Shown here in pieces: positions 49,163 to 59,883 of a stretch of DNA of 64,000 nucleotides. The first letter of the stretch is position 1. Every line of letters begins with the position of its first letter. Origin of the DNA: Deltaproteobacteria bacterium CG11_big_fil_rev_8_21_14_0_20_47_16 (GTDB lineage Bacteria > UBA10199 > GCA-002796325 > 1-14-0-20-47-16); contig PCXA01000002.1 in assembly GCA_002796325.1 (NCBI GenBank), positions 1 to 64,000 of the forward strand. Reading direction: 5' to 3'. The notes under the pieces are model-generated. The model was not told the DNA's origin and did no database searches. It saw only the letters and a list, made by a program, of their open reading frames with translations. A program made the translations under genes and the position numbers.

Positions 49163-50656
49163 ATGATGCATATCGATATCGCCAAACTTTTAGACGACGC
49201 TTCTGTAAGGCACCCCAATAAGTTGGCATTGGCTGCTGGTGAACAGCAACTCACGTTCTGCGAACTACGCAACATGTCACAACGCCTGGCTGCTACTTTT
49301 ATGAGTGCAGGACTAACAGGTGAACGTGTAGCGACACTTCTACCCAACAGCCCAGAACTCATCGTCTGTTACCTGGCCTGCTGGACAGCGGGAGTAACAA
49401 TGGTCCCGTTTGAATATATTGATGCCCCACCAGAAATCTTAACCGGCATTCAGGATTGCAAACCCAAGTGGCTCATTGTGCATCCGGAGCGTCTTGACGA
49501 GGTTTCAAAAATGGATCTTTCCAAGACATCCATTCAGAAAACTGTTCATGATTTTTCAACACTACTTACTACACCACCACAAACTCTTCCACCTCCCTCA
49601 CCCGATACGCTTGCCTTTATTCTTTACACATCGGGCTCCACAGCACTCCCCAAGGGCGTCACTCATTCGCACACATCTGCTTCAGGAATCATTGCAAGTG
49701 TCCTTTCTGCACTAAATAAAGTAGACAACAAAACGTCAATGGTCATTCACGACTCTGTCAGCCACATGGGGGGATGGATCGAGGCGTTCCCGCTCCTTTA
49801 CTGCGGAGCCACAATTATTTTGGACAGAGATTTTGATGTCGCACATTATTATAAGCAGCTTCGTAAGTGGCGCCCGAGTGTCACAAGTGCACATGTTCAT
49901 CAGCTTTGGGAGATTGTCCAGTTTCCACAAGCTCACCGTGAAGATTTTGCATCAATTAACACCGTTTTTTCGGGTGGTGACGAAATGCCCATTCCATTGC
50001 AGCGCGACTTTATGACGCTTACCGGACTCCCGATACAGACCGGTTGGGGCATGACCGAAGCCATCTGGCTCACCATTGCGCGCGAACCCAATTTGCAGCA
50101 ACGTGGTTTTTTGGGGAAGCCCGTAGATAAGGTGCAACTCCGTATTGTGGACAAGGCTGGTTATGATCTTCCGAAAGGCGAGTCGGGCGAAATTTGGGTC
50201 AAGGGGCCCATGGTAACGCCTGGTTACTGGAATCGCCCTGAAATTAATCGTGCCATTCTTGTCGATGGTTGGCTGCACACCGGAGACACAGGCCTACAGG
50301 ACAATAGTGGAAATTATTGGTTTACCGGTCGTGTAAAGCAGATCATCGAGCGTAGTAGCGAAAATATTACACCTGGTGAAATTGAGCAGGCACTGTGTCG
50401 CCACCCGGCAGTTGCAGAAGCAATTGCATTTGGCATTCCGGATCCCAAAGAAGGACAAGTCCCTATTGCATATATCTGCTTGAAGCCAGGCCAGGCTGTT
50501 TCTGAAGATGACCTAAAATCGTTTCTTGCAACCCAGATTGCAGACTTTAAAATTCCAGTTAAAGTTTTAACTATTGATTCGATGCCATTACTGCCATCTG
50601 GGAAAATTGATCGCAAGACACTTGCGCAAAATTATGACAGGACCGCTTCTAATTGA
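49163..50656 (+). CDS. AMP-dependent acyl-CoA synthetase/ligase
   Basis: 497 residues of the ANL superfamily: activates a carboxylic acid to acyl-AMP and transfers it to CoA or a carrier thiol. The P-loop is [19 protein letters not shown], with [11 protein letters not shown], the hinge [13 protein letters not shown] and the C-terminal Lys in [15 protein letters not shown]. Substrate specificity is not readable; it is of class I, fatty- or aryl-acid size. Its last 25 bp overlap the 3' end of the convergent ornithine aminotransferase gene. Start at 49163 or the next codon (Met-Met). Confidence 0.9.
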   Translation: MMHIDIAKLLDDASVRHPNKLALAAGEQQLTFCELRNMSQRLAATFMSAGLTGERVATLLPNSPELIVCYLACWTAGVTMVPFEYIDAPPEILTGIQDCKPKWLIVHPERLDEVSKMDLSKTSIQKTVHDFSTLLTTPPQTLPPPSPDTLAFILYTSGSTALPKGVTHSHTSASGIIASVLSALNKVDNKTSMVIHDSVSHMGGWIEAFPLLYCGATIILDRDFDVAHYYKQLRKWRPSVTSAHVHQLWEIVQFPQAHREDFASINTVFSGGDEMPIPLQRDFMTLTGLPIQTGWGMTEAIWLTIAREPNLQQRGFLGKPVDKVQLRIVDKAGYDLPKGESGEIWVKGPMVTPGYWNRPEINRAILVDGWLHTGDTGLQDNSGNYWFTGRVKQIIERSSENITPGEIEQALCRHPAVAEAIAFGIPDPKEGQVPIAYICLKPGQAVSEDDLKSFLATQIADFKIPVKVLTIDSMPLLPSGKIDRKTLAQNYDRTASN

Positions 50657-51828
50657 TCTATCGCAAAATCAATTTCAGGTCTTTCAATCACAAGCGGTGG
50701 TGCCAAACGAATCACATGGGTGTGCGTTTCCTTGCAAAGAACGCCCTTTTCTTTCAACTGTTCACAAAAGCGGCGCGCGCCACCCGCTGATTCTTTAAGC
50801 TCCACACCAATAAACAAGCCGCGGCCACGGACTTCCTGAATGTGAGGACTTTTGAAGTCCTGTAATTTTTCCTTTAGGTAATTGCCCATCTCATGTGAGC
50901 GCTCGCAGAGCTTTTCATCCACAATGACACGCAAGGCTTCACGCGCCACCGCACACGCCAAAGGGTTGCCACCGAACGTGCTACCATGATCACCAGGCTT
51001 GAATACGCCCAGAACATCACGGTCAGACAGAACCGCAGATACTGGATACATACCGCCTGACAAGGCCTTGCCAATAATCACGACATCCGCACGGATAACG
51101 TCCCAATGATGGGCCAAAAGTTTCCCAGAGCGACCCAATCCACTTTGAATTTCATCGGCCATCAATAAAACATTTGATGATTTGCAAATGTCCGCTGCTT
51201 CTTTCAAATAGCCTTCGGGTGGAATGCGCACCCCACTCTCACCTTGAATGGGCTCCACCAAAAACGCAACGGTGTTGGGAGTGATAGCCGCCTTCAGCGC
51301 TGCGACATCCCCATACGGAATGACCTTGAATCCCGGCGTAAAAGGACCGAACCCGTCGCGATACTGGGCCTCGGTGCTCATGCCCACAATGGCAATTGTG
51401 CGACCGTGAAAATTGTCAGCACAGACAATGATCTCTGCTTGATCTTCAGGAACATTCTTAACCGTATAACCCCACTTGCGTGCAGCCTTCAGTGCTGTTT
51501 CCACGGCCTCTGCACCCGAGTTCATGGGCAGCATCATGTCGTAGCCCAACAATTCGCAAAGTTCCTTTTCCAGTAGTGGGAGTTGGGTATTGCGGAATGC
51601 ACGTGATGTAAGCGCAACCTTCTGCGCTTGCTCGGTCATGGCAGCCACAATGCGCGGATGACAATGGCCCTGATTAACAGCAGAATATGCCGCCAGAAAA
51701 TCCAGGTACTTATTGCCCTCGCAGTCATGAACCCACACGCCCTGCGCACGATCAATCACCACATCCAGGGGATGATAGTTGTGGGCACCAAATTCTTCCT
51801 CAAGCGTAATATAGTCCTTCGAATTCAT
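50632..51828 (-). CDS. rocD: Ornithine aminotransferase
   Basis: PLP enzyme converting ornithine and 2-oxoglutarate to glutamate semialdehyde and glutamate. 398 residues. [28 protein letters not shown] at the start, [55 protein letters not shown] and the PLP Lys in [16 protein letters not shown], followed by [15 protein letters not shown]. These match ornithine rather than acetylornithine aminotransferase. It feeds proline synthesis together with the proBA products at 931-2972, or catabolises arginine. It begins 2 bp after the stop of the peptide transporter gene. Confidence 0.93.
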   Translation of the reverse strand: MNSKDYITLEEEFGAHNYHPLDVVIDRAQGVWVHDCEGNKYLDFLAAYSAVNQGHCHPRIVAAMTEQAQKVALTSRAFRNTQLPLLEKELCELLGYDMMLPMNSGAEAVETALKAARKWGYTVKNVPEDQAEIIVCADNFHGRTIAIVGMSTEAQYRDGFGPFTPGFKVIPYGDVAALKAAITPNTVAFLVEPIQGESGVRIPPEGYLKEAADICKSSNVLLMADEIQSGLGRSGKLLAHHWDVIRADVVIIGKALSGGMYPVSAVLSDRDVLGVFKPGDHGSTFGGNPLACAVAREALRVIVDEKLCERSHEMGNYLKEKLQDFKSPHIQEVRGRGLFIGVELKESAGGARRFCEQLKEKGVLCKETHTHVIRLAPPLVIERPEIDFAIDQLEAVLS

Positions 51829-51830
51829 AT

Positions 51831-53210
51831 TTAAATTTCCATTTCCTCTGCTTCAGGCGCACGGGCAAGCATGGGATCATCTTCATCCTCTGCACCATGG
51901 GTTAATGCATTCAATTTCTTTAAGAAAATTAATACAAGTAATCCAAATACCGCACAGAAGATGAATAGTCCTGTAAAGGTCTGAAGTTCGCCTGCACCAC
52001 TCACTGCATACTCGCCAATCATGCCAGCCAACTTGTTGCCAAAACCAGAGGCAGCAAAATAGATGCCCATCATGAGCGATGCATATTTAGCTGGTGCTAG
52101 TTTAGTGGTAAAAGACAATGCCACAGGTGATGAGCACAGCTCACCAACGGTATGAAGCAAGTAGGCACCCACCAACCAGATGACCGAGGCTTTACCCACA
52201 CTGTCTGCCTGAAGCGCAGCACCCGACATGAGCAAGAAACCCGCACCCATGATAATGGTTCCAAGCGCCATCTTGAAAAGTGCCGATGATTCATGACCCT
52301 TTTTACGCCACTTGATCCAAAATGACGCAACGGCTGTTCCAAGTAGAATAATGAAAGCAGGATTCAGCATTTGGAAGACGCTGGCGGGCACTTCAACACC
52401 CAGAATAAAGCGATTGATTTTTTCTTTGGTGTACAGGTTCATCAAGCCACCCGCCTGCTCGAATGCACCCCAGAATACGATAACAATCAGGAAGGACAGC
52501 ACCAGAACGACCAAACGGTCTTTTTCAATTTTGCTTAGCGGTGCCTTAGACTTTTCTGAATCAGTGGGATGGCGATGCAATGCCTCCCCAACACCCTTCA
52601 GATATTTTTGGCCCCAAACAAATACCAGCTGGCCAACCACCATCCCAATCCCTGCAAGTGCAAAACCATAATGCCAACCAATCACTTCGCCAACGTATCC
52701 AACAATCAGTGATGCCAACACCGCACCCAGGTTAATGCCTATATAAAAGATTGTAAAACCGGCATCACGGCGAATATCCCCTTCACGGTACAAGCCCCCC
52801 ACCATTGTTGAAATATTGGGTTTCAATGCGCCAACGCCCAAAATGATTAATGCAATACCGGTATAAAATGCTGTCAAACCGTGGATAGCCAAGGTCCCAT
52901 GCCCCAAACAAAGAAGTAGCCCACCAAGCATAACCGTCTTTTTCTGGCCCAAAAATCGATCGGCTAAAATACCACCTGGAATCGACATGACGTAGACCAA
53001 CATGGTGTACCAGCCATAAAGCGCCAGTGCATCCACCTTTGACCAACCCAAGCCGCCGCCGGGGCCATCCATTGTTTGTGCTGTAATATAAAGGACCAAA
53101 ATGGCACGCATGCCATAGTAACTAAAGCGCTCCCACATCTCTGTAAAAAAGAGAACGTAGAGCCCTTTGGGATGACCGAAGACTGTTTGTTCAGATGGTG
53201 ATGCGCCCAT
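51831..53210 (-). CDS. POT/PTR-family proton-coupled peptide transporter
   Basis: 459 residues with about 12-14 membrane helices. N-terminal signature [27 protein letters not shown] (the ExxERFxYYG motif that binds protons and peptide), then [27 protein letters not shown] and [24 protein letters not shown], the PTR2 pattern. It imports di- and tripeptides. It is cotranscribed with ornithine aminotransferase, which suggests growth on peptides with ornithine or arginine entering central metabolism (inference). Confidence 0.93.
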   Translation of the reverse strand: MGASPSEQTVFGHPKGLYVLFFTEMWERFSYYGMRAILVLYITAQTMDGPGGGLGWSKVDALALYGWYTMLVYVMSIPGGILADRFLGQKKTVMLGGLLLCLGHGTLAIHGLTAFYTGIALIILGVGALKPNISTMVGGLYREGDIRRDAGFTIFYIGINLGAVLASLIVGYVGEVIGWHYGFALAGIGMVVGQLVFVWGQKYLKGVGEALHRHPTDSEKSKAPLSKIEKDRLVVLVLSFLIVIVFWGAFEQAGGLMNLYTKEKINRFILGVEVPASVFQMLNPAFIILLGTAVASFWIKWRKKGHESSALFKMALGTIIMGAGFLLMSGAALQADSVGKASVIWLVGAYLLHTVGELCSSPVALSFTTKLAPAKYASLMMGIYFAASGFGNKLAGMIGEYAVSGAGELQTFTGLFIFCAVFGLLVLIFLKKLNALTHGAEDEDDPMLARAPEAEEMEI

Positions 53211-53229
53211 GATACCCCCTGTTAGTTAA

Positions 53230-54510
53230 TCAGAGGCACCCTATACCATCATATAAATTTGGCGCAATATCTACCTTGGTGGAAGTGGTTTGATTCATAC
53301 GAAAATCATGAATCCATTTCACATTGGGTAATTCCGGTGACAGGTCTTGTAAGGTAACGGGTCGCTCTTTGCCATCGGGTTCTTTCATTGTGGTGGGGTT
53401 GCTGGCATGTGAGCGACCAACTCGCACAACAGTTGTATCCGCCCATTCCTTGCGACATAGTGCGTTGCCTTTGGGATCATTGTCAAAACAGGCAACCAGC
53501 TCTCCAAATTTTTTAATCTGCGGCACAACCGTTGCCTTGTAATCCACGTCATGCATTTCAAAACGATCCTTCATGAATAGCTGAACGTCTTTGCCATTGG
53601 GCATGGGGAAACCATTACGACGCAAGGATTCTAGCGTGCCCTCTTTCATTCCCCCTTTGGTTTCCGGCTTGTCTCCGGTCAATTGACGACCCGTCAAATA
53701 GACAACAGTGGCACCCGCTTGTTGAAGGGCATGTACATAACGTGCTGCCCCTGGATGCGCTGGATCAACCGCTGCCAAATTTGAAAAGAAGCGACCGAAC
53801 CAATAAGACTTGAATGACTTGAGGAAGGTGGCATCTGCAATACCCAGACGAGATTGAATATCCACGATCAAATCATATGACTGATTTCTGGTATCAAATA
53901 CTTGCAACGCCGCCATTTGACTTGGGCTCAAGACCGATGGGTTTTTCTCGATAAATTCATGTACAATTTGAAGCTGGCGATTTGCTGGTGAAAAAAGCGT
54001 GTCGTCTAAGTCAAAAAGCACAACTGGTGATTTGCCAGCACGTTTCAGGTCAACCACCTTCTGAATCAAGCCACTCAACAATGGTGTCTGCTCCGCTGGA
54101 ATTGGATCGGTATCGCGGGCCTGTACCGCACCAAATTGATCGGTCACAAAGGTTACATAACGATTTACACCCGCCCATAGAGCATGATGAGTCCGAGTTT
54201 CAAGTGCATTGAAGCGGATCAAATTTTGCTGATATTGTTCATAGCGTGCGTGCAATGGGAGAGCTGTATCAACCGCTTCTGCTGCCATCACATAACCGAC
54301 AACCGCCTGCGCTTTTTCGGTATATGTTGAGTTAGGGGCACAAACTTCAGCAGCATGATCGGACACTTCCTTAACTGCCGCAGAAAATACGTTCGGTGCA
54401 ATCACAGACGCAGGAATTTGATGAACCTTCAAAAGAGTATTGGCATAATCAGCATAACGCTTGATGACTTGGGGAGTTAAACCAACGCGATCGCAGCTTG
54501 ATTGTGTCAT
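53230..54510 (-). CDS. HAD-superfamily hydrolase with N-terminal helical extension
   Basis: 426 residues. A HAD domain occupies the C-terminal 270: VVLFDLDDTLFSP (nucleophile Asp167 and Asp169), the Thr/Ser motif in TVVYLTGRQL, Lys in MKEGTLESLRR, and the acidic motif ACFDNDPKG. The first 150 residues are helical and match nothing I know. No signal peptide. It is a phosphatase of unknown substrate, perhaps acid-phosphatase-like. It lies 20 bp upstream of the transporter gene on the same strand. Confidence 0.75.
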   Translation of the reverse strand: MTQSSCDRVGLTPQVIKRYADYANTLLKVHQIPASVIAPNVFSAAVKEVSDHAAEVCAPNSTYTEKAQAVVGYVMAAEAVDTALPLHARYEQYQQNLIRFNALETRTHHALWAGVNRYVTFVTDQFGAVQARDTDPIPAEQTPLLSGLIQKVVDLKRAGKSPVVLFDLDDTLFSPANRQLQIVHEFIEKNPSVLSPSQMAALQVFDTRNQSYDLIVDIQSRLGIADATFLKSFKSYWFGRFFSNLAAVDPAHPGAARYVHALQQAGATVVYLTGRQLTGDKPETKGGMKEGTLESLRRNGFPMPNGKDVQLFMKDRFEMHDVDYKATVVPQIKKFGELVACFDNDPKGNALCRKEWADTTVVRVGRSHASNPTTMKEPDGKERPVTLQDLSPELPNVKWIHDFRMNQTTSTKVDIAPNLYDGIGCL

Positions 54511-54590
54511 AATTATAAATCCTCCACTGTTGGCTCCCCCAGAGCTGACGCGGCTTTAATCAAAGCTTGGGTTGATTGTCAAATTAAGGT

Positions 54591-55184
54591 TTACTCAGCA
54601 GTAACCGTTACAGAATCCATCTTGTCGCCAACGGAAATTTTCTCAACAACATCCATTCCGGAAATAGTCTGTCCGAAAACAGTGTATTGACCGTCCAAAA
54701 ACGGGACGGGTTCCAAAGTGATGTAAAACTGTGAGCCACTAGAACGGCGTTCTGGGTTTACCTGATCACCCGTACGTGCCCAGGCAAGTGCCCCCTTAGT
54801 ATGTTTGAGGCCAATCTCAGCAGGAATTGTGTAGCCTGGGCCACCTGTACCTGTGCCCTGTGGATCGCCACCTTGAATCACAAATCCTGGCTCTACACGG
54901 TGAAAGGTCAAGCCGTTATAAAATCCGGCGTCAGCCAGTTGTTTAAAATTTGTTACCGAAAGCGGCGCATCTTTGGAATTCAGTGCAATCACAATGTCGC
55001 CCTTGGATGTCTTAATGACAGCCGTATATTTTTTTGATGGATCAACTGTGGATACTTTGGGTTCAGTAACTGTTTTTTGGGACATGATAATCTCCTCTGA
55101 CGGTGTTACGTGTTTGGACTTACAAGCAACTACACCTGCTACAGCAACTGCCAATAGAATTGGCAACACATTTATGCTTTTCAT
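54591..55184 (-). CDS. Cyclophilin-type peptidyl-prolyl isomerase lipoprotein
   Basis: 197 residues from the ATG at 55184 (GGAG 5 nt upstream). Lipoprotein signal MKSINVLPILLAVAVAGVVAC. The cyclophilin core follows: YTAVIKTSKGDIVIAL, FYNGLTFHRVEPGFVIQGGDPQGTG, the active-site Arg in FHRV, SSGSQFYITLEP and YTVFGQTISGMDVVE. It assists folding of exported proteins in the periplasm. It is divergent from another lipoprotein gene with 61 bp between them. Confidence 0.92.
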   Translation of the reverse strand: MKSINVLPILLAVAVAGVVACKSKHVTPSEEIIMSQKTVTEPKVSTVDPSKKYTAVIKTSKGDIVIALNSKDAPLSVTNFKQLADAGFYNGLTFHRVEPGFVIQGGDPQGTGTGGPGYTIPAEIGLKHTKGALAWARTGDQVNPERRSSGSQFYITLEPVPFLDGQYTVFGQTISGMDVVEKISVGDKMDSVTVTAE

Positions 55185-55245
55185 ATTCACTCCAATGTGG
55201 TTTTGGAAATTAAGATAAGCGAATCTAAACCAGAATGGAGGCCAT

Positions 55246-55737
55246 ATGAAAAGATCAAAATTAGCTGTCATAGTATTAATTCTGAGCACGAACTTACTTG
55301 CCTGTTCCAAAGGTAATGCCAATTTCAACAAAGACCAAATTGCCAAGGCATCCATGCTTCAAGTTCGCATACAAGGTGACAGCACTGCCGTCACAATCAA
55401 TGTCATAGGCACCCCGGGTGGCTCATTTATTGCGAGCGATGTCAATCAAAGCGGCGTCACCAGCACCCTCCCCGAAACACCTTTGACTACTGATAACTCT
55501 TTAGCACTTTGGGAACCCCTCATGACTGGTGCGCCAAAAGACCTTCCCACCGGAGACACTGTCAAAATTTCAGGTCGTATTAAGGGAAAATCTGTATTTG
55601 AAATTCAAACGTCTGTAGACGGTGCCAAAAACAATGTGGCCATCAACAAAGTCGTTACGGCAGCTCTGGCACAAGCCAAATCCACGTACCCTGAGCTCAC
55701 TGCAAAAGCAGCAGATGTATTCAAGTTGGGATTATAA
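55246..55737 (+). CDS. Lipoprotein of unknown function
   Basis: 163 residues with a clear lipobox (LAVIVLILSTNLLAC) and GGAGG 4 nt before the ATG. The mature part is Ser/Thr/Val-rich, probably beta-structured (LQVRIQGDSTAVTINVIG, GDTVKISGRIKGKSVFEI), and ends with a helix (KSTYPELTAKAADVFKLGL). Not recognised. It is divergent from the cyclophilin lipoprotein, so the two may share regulation. Confidence 0.7.
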   Translation: MKRSKLAVIVLILSTNLLACSKGNANFNKDQIAKASMLQVRIQGDSTAVTINVIGTPGGSFIASDVNQSGVTSTLPETPLTTDNSLALWEPLMTGAPKDLPTGDTVKISGRIKGKSVFEIQTSVDGAKNNVAINKVVTAALAQAKSTYPELTAKAADVFKLGL

Positions 55738-55780
55738 CCTTACGGCGTTAGAAGTCATAGTCGTAATGACTCCCCCCAGC

Positions 55781-58309
55781 TCAAGAAATTTTAATTTTAA
55801 GGTCGTTAAGAATTGTTAGCGCTTCGATTGGTGTCAGCGACTCAGGAGTCATTGCGCGCAACTGGTCAATGACATCCTGTTGCTCAGGTGATGCGTTAGA
55901 CTGCTTAGCTGCCAGACGGGGTTGACCCACATTATTTAATTCACCCTTTTCCAAATTGGCCAAAATTTCCTTCGAGCGTGCAATCACCGCTTCCGGCAAG
56001 CCTGCAAGTTTGGCCACTTGAATACCATAGCTACGACTTGCTCCCCCGCTCACCAATTTGCGCAGAAAGATAATATCGTTATTCCACTCCTTAACGGCCA
56101 TAGTGAAATTGGCAACACCCGACTTGGTCAGCGCCAGGTCAGTGAGTTCATGATAGTGCGTGGCAAAGAGACAGCGCGCCTTGAGCGTATCGTGAATATA
56201 TTCGGCCACTGCCCATGCAATGGAAAGACCATCATATGTTGACGTGCCACGACCAATTTCATCGATAATAATTAAACTCCTGGCAGTTGCTCCTTCTAAA
56301 ATGCGGGCCGTCTCTGTCATTTCGACCATGAATGTTGATTGCCCGCGTGCCAGATTATCGCTCGCACCAACGCGTGTAAAAATACGGTCCACAGCCCCAA
56401 TGCGCGCCTTGGCTGCTGGCACAAAACTCCCCATGTGCGCCATCAGCGCAATGAGCGCCGTTTGCCGCATCACGGTCGATTTACCAGCCATGTTCGGACC
56501 CGTGATAATGGCCATAGGCTTTTGAGACGACAGGGTCACATCGTTTGGCACAAAGCGTTCACTTCGGTTGGCTTGTTCTACAACAGGATGACGACCATCT
56601 GTAATTTCGAGCGACTTGTCATCGCACATTTCAGGACACACGTACTGCTCTTCACGTGCTAAAAGTGCCAATCCCTGAATTGAATCCAGACGACCCAGTG
56701 CATCTGCGGTTGCTTGCAGATTCGCCACATGTGGCAAAATGCCCTGGCGCAATTCTAAAAAGAGTTCGTACTCAAGTGCAAAAATGCGCTCCTGCGCACC
56801 CAAGACTTTTTCTTCATACTGTTTCAGCTCGGGTGTAATGTAGCGCTCGGCATTGGTAAGCGTTTGTTTACGAATATAATCCTGAGGCACTTTGTCACGA
56901 TGCGTGTGCGTGATTTCTAAAAAATAACCAAAGACCTTATTAAAACCCACTTTGAGCGACGTGATACCGGTTCGTTTACGCTCTTGTTCTTCAAGAGATG
57001 CAATAAACTGTTTTCCACCACTGCGAATATCACGCAACTCATCCAACTCTGCGTGAACCTGTGAACGAATCAACCCACCTTCTTTGACTGATGCGGGTGG
57101 TTCATCAACAATGGTGTCTACAATGGTACGTGTCAGTTCAGGAAATGCGTGGAGCCGCTTTAAGACAGAGGCCAACGCTGGGACTTTTTGCAAGCGTTGC
57201 TGAAGTGCAGGAATCTCGGTCAGTGATTGGGCCAGGGCCACCAGATCGCGGGCGTTGGCTATTCCTGTAGAAACACGCCCCACAATGCGTTCCAAATCAG
57301 AAACCGATTCTAATTGAGCACGCAACTGTAAGTGCGTTGTGGTGTCATTCACCAAGGCCGCAATCATGGACTGACGATTGCGAATACCCTCCACATTGCG
57401 CAGCGGGTGCAAAACCCAATGGCGCAATTTCCGCGCACCCATTGCAGTCACCGTACGATCCAAACAATTCAATAGAGTATACTGTGCGCCATCACTCTCA
57501 CGTGCACGCACCAATTCCAAATGACGAATGGTAGATTCATCCAAGCGCACATAATATGCGGCATCGTAATGTTGAATTTTTGTAAAGTGCGACATGGGAC
57601 TACGATTGGTGTAATGCAAATAGGCCCACAAAAGCTGCGCTGCAGCAGCTTCGCCATCACTTAATGTCGCTGCAGGTGGAAGCGCCAAACTTGATGCAGG
57701 GCCAGTAAAATATGTGCAGACCCAGCCAGAATCTTCAATACCTGTGGCAACGGAAGTTCCACGCAGCGCTTCATCGATCAACACCTCTTGGGGATCTTTA
57801 CGGCCCAACTCTTGGCGCAGCTCATGGACATCTGATAACTCGGTCACCATTAATTCGCCAGTTGAGGCGTCCGCACACGCCAGACCAAACACCTTATCCC
57901 GTTGAACGACTGCAACAATATAGCGACTGGATTTGCCAATCGTATTTTCAGTCAGCACAACACCCGGTGTAATAATCTGGGTAATTTCACGATGGACAAC
58001 ACCCTTTGCGGTTTTGGGATCTTCCATCTGCTCGCAAATGGCGACTTTCTTCCCCTGAGAAAGCAGACGGTCTATGTATCCCTGCGCTGCATGGTAAGGC
58101 ACCCCACAAAGCGGCACTGGATTGGCATTGTTTTTATTGCGGGCAGTCAGCGTTATTTCCAATAGGCGGGACGCTTCAAGCGCGTCTTCAAAAAACATTT
58201 CATAAAAGTCGCCCATGCGAAAAAACAGAATGGTGTTGGGATCTGTCAGTGTCGATCGAATTTGAACATATTGCTTTAGCGCTGGCGACAACTCAGCTGT
58301 GTTACTCAT
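55781..58309 (-). CDS. mutS: DNA mismatch repair protein MutS
   Basis: Mismatch-recognition ATPase. 842 residues from the ATG at 58309, which overlaps the era stop by 8 bp. The mismatch-binding Phe-x-Glu lies in FFRMGDFYEMFFEDA; lever and clamp domains follow; the ATPase has Walker A GPNMAGKSTVMRQTALIALMAHMGSFVPA, the MutS signature DNLARGQSTFMVEMTETA and Walker B IIDEIGRGTSTYDGLSIAWA, then ATHYHEL. The short C-terminal tail ends with a tetramerisation-like helix. It is coupled to era, an unusual neighbour. Confidence 0.95.
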   Translation of the reverse strand: MSNTAELSPALKQYVQIRSTLTDPNTILFFRMGDFYEMFFEDALEASRLLEITLTARNKNNANPVPLCGVPYHAAQGYIDRLLSQGKKVAICEQMEDPKTAKGVVHREITQIITPGVVLTENTIGKSSRYIVAVVQRDKVFGLACADASTGELMVTELSDVHELRQELGRKDPQEVLIDEALRGTSVATGIEDSGWVCTYFTGPASSLALPPAATLSDGEAAAAQLLWAYLHYTNRSPMSHFTKIQHYDAAYYVRLDESTIRHLELVRARESDGAQYTLLNCLDRTVTAMGARKLRHWVLHPLRNVEGIRNRQSMIAALVNDTTTHLQLRAQLESVSDLERIVGRVSTGIANARDLVALAQSLTEIPALQQRLQKVPALASVLKRLHAFPELTRTIVDTIVDEPPASVKEGGLIRSQVHAELDELRDIRSGGKQFIASLEEQERKRTGITSLKVGFNKVFGYFLEITHTHRDKVPQDYIRKQTLTNAERYITPELKQYEEKVLGAQERIFALEYELFLELRQGILPHVANLQATADALGRLDSIQGLALLAREEQYVCPEMCDDKSLEITDGRHPVVEQANRSERFVPNDVTLSSQKPMAIITGPNMAGKSTVMRQTALIALMAHMGSFVPAAKARIGAVDRIFTRVGASDNLARGQSTFMVEMTETARILEGATARSLIIIDEIGRGTSTYDGLSIAWAVAEYIHDTLKARCLFATHYHELTDLALTKSGVANFTMAVKEWNNDIIFLRKLVSGGASRSYGIQVAKLAGLPEAVIARSKEILANLEKGELNNVGQPRLAAKQSNASPEQQDVIDQLRAMTPESLTPIEALTILNDLKIKIS

Positions 58310-59144
58310 AGCCCATTTCCCCGACCTTTTTGGGATCCTTGGTCCAATTCTTTTCAACTCTTACAAAGAGTTCCAAAAAGACTTTTCGGTCTAACATTTT
58401 TTCAATGCGTTTCCGGGCTTCCTGTCCCAGAAGTTTAATCATGCTACCACGACTGCCAATGACCATGGCCTTCTGCGAATCCTTTTCCACAACAATGCTG
58501 GCCTTGATCACTGTAATTTCGGGTTTGTCCTTAAACTCTTCAATCAAAACCGCTGCAGAGTATGGCAATTCCTGGTGCATTTCTTCTAACATGACTTCAC
58601 GAATCATCTCTGATGCCAAAAAGCGCTCTGAATGTTCAGTATAAATATCGTCAGGATACAATGGCGGGCTCTCGGGCAGTTCTTTGACCAGTGCATCCAG
58701 TAATGCGTCACAGCCATCGCCTGTCAGGGCAGAAATAGGAAGTGCCCCCTCAATGGAAATGGGCGCCTTGACAGCATCACATTTGTTAACAGCGATGACT
58801 ACGGGCTTTCGTTTTTCTTTGGCATATGCCAGCAGATGCTGATCAATTTCTGACAATGGCGCATCAGGTGCCACTAACAAACAACACACATCCGCATTGG
58901 CAATGGAGTGCTTCACCTGGTCAATCATGTACATATTGAGTGCTTTAGTGGATTCATGAAATCCCGGTGTATCCACAAAGATAATTTGGGCATCAGAGCG
59001 ATTCACAATGCCACGAATGGATTGGCGCGTGGTCTGCGCCTTTGGCGTAACTATCGCAAGATTTTCACCCACCCAGCGATTCAGTAGCGTTGATTTTCCT
59101 GCATTGGGCTCACCAATAATGGCGACAAATCCGGAGTGAAACAT
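58302..59144 (-). CDS. era: GTPase Era
   Basis: 16S rRNA-binding GTPase for small-subunit assembly. 280 residues: G1 GEPNAGKSTLLNRW, the switch region TRQSIRGI, G3 DTPGFHES, NKCD (G4) and a C-terminal KH domain with VIGSRGSMIKLLGQEARKRIEKML and the terminal beta strand (VFLELFVRV). It follows rnc by 13 bp, the widely conserved rnc-era order. The C-terminus is slightly shorter than in Escherichia coli, ending soon after VGEMGYE. Confidence 0.95.
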   Translation of the reverse strand: MFHSGFVAIIGEPNAGKSTLLNRWVGENLAIVTPKAQTTRQSIRGIVNRSDAQIIFVDTPGFHESTKALNMYMIDQVKHSIANADVCCLLVAPDAPLSEIDQHLLAYAKEKRKPVVIAVNKCDAVKAPISIEGALPISALTGDGCDALLDALVKELPESPPLYPDDIYTEHSERFLASEMIREVMLEEMHQELPYSAAVLIEEFKDKPEITVIKASIVVEKDSQKAMVIGSRGSMIKLLGQEARKRIEKMLDRKVFLELFVRVEKNWTKDPKKVGEMGYE

Positions 59145-59157
59145 AGTGGTGTGCCTT

Positions 59158-59883
59158 TCAATTCTTAAGTTTCGTGAGGGCTTCTTTCGCTGCCTCTTGT
59201 TCTGCAGCCTTTTTACTCATACCTGTACCAACGCCATACAACTCCTCACCAATGTAGAGGTTAATCTCAAATACCTTTTGGTGATCAGGTCCCGTCTCTT
59301 TTACCAAGCGATATTTTGGAATCGCATGAAATCGACTTTGGGCTTCTTCTTGCAACTGTGTTTTAAAGTCTTTGATGTAGTCACCTGCAGACACGGCCTC
59401 TAGAACAGGCTTGTAATATCGCGTGACCATTGCAAACGCTTTTTCCCAACCGCGATCCAAATACATGGCACCCAAAATCGCCTCAAACGCATCTGCCAAA
59501 AGGGAGGGCTTATCGCGGCCACCTGTTTGATCCTCGCCTTTACCCAGGTAGAGAAATTGGCCCAGATCAAGACCGCGTGCAATCTCTGCCAACTGGGTTT
59601 CATTCACAATAGAGGCCCTTAATTTTGAAAGTTCACCCTCACTGTGATCTGAAAAGTGTTTCATCAGCAAATGACTAATGGAGAGTTCAAGAACTGCATC
59701 ACCCAGAAATTCATACCGTTCATTATGATCTGTTGGCGCCAACCGATTTTCGTTTGCATAGGAACGGTGGGTTAATGCGCGTTTCAGGTGGAGGCGATCC
59801 GAAAATTTAAAACTCAGCTTCTTTTCCAACTCCTTCAGCTGAGTCTTGTCTTCTTTTGTGAGACCTTCATCTTTAGCGAACAT
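59158..59883 (-). CDS. rnc: Ribonuclease III
   Basis: Double-stranded-RNA endonuclease that processes rRNA. About 241 residues from the ATG at 59883 (MFAKDE), which overlaps mnmA by 11 bp; an upstream ATG at 59928 would lie deep in mnmA. The catalytic signature is NERYEFLGDAVLEL, with the second acidic set in KPSLLADAFEAILGAMYLDRG. A C-terminal dsRBD is present (DFKTQLQEEAQSRFHAIPKY to MSKKAAEQEAAKEAL). It is part of the mnmA-rnc-era-mutS cluster. Confidence 0.95.
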   Translation of the reverse strand: MFAKDEGLTKEDKTQLKELEKKLSFKFSDRLHLKRALTHRSYANENRLAPTDHNERYEFLGDAVLELSISHLLMKHFSDHSEGELSKLRASIVNETQLAEIARGLDLGQFLYLGKGEDQTGGRDKPSLLADAFEAILGAMYLDRGWEKAFAMVTRYYKPVLEAVSAGDYIKDFKTQLQEEAQSRFHAIPKYRLVKETGPDHQKVFEINLYIGEELYGVGTGMSKKAAEQEAAKEALTKLKN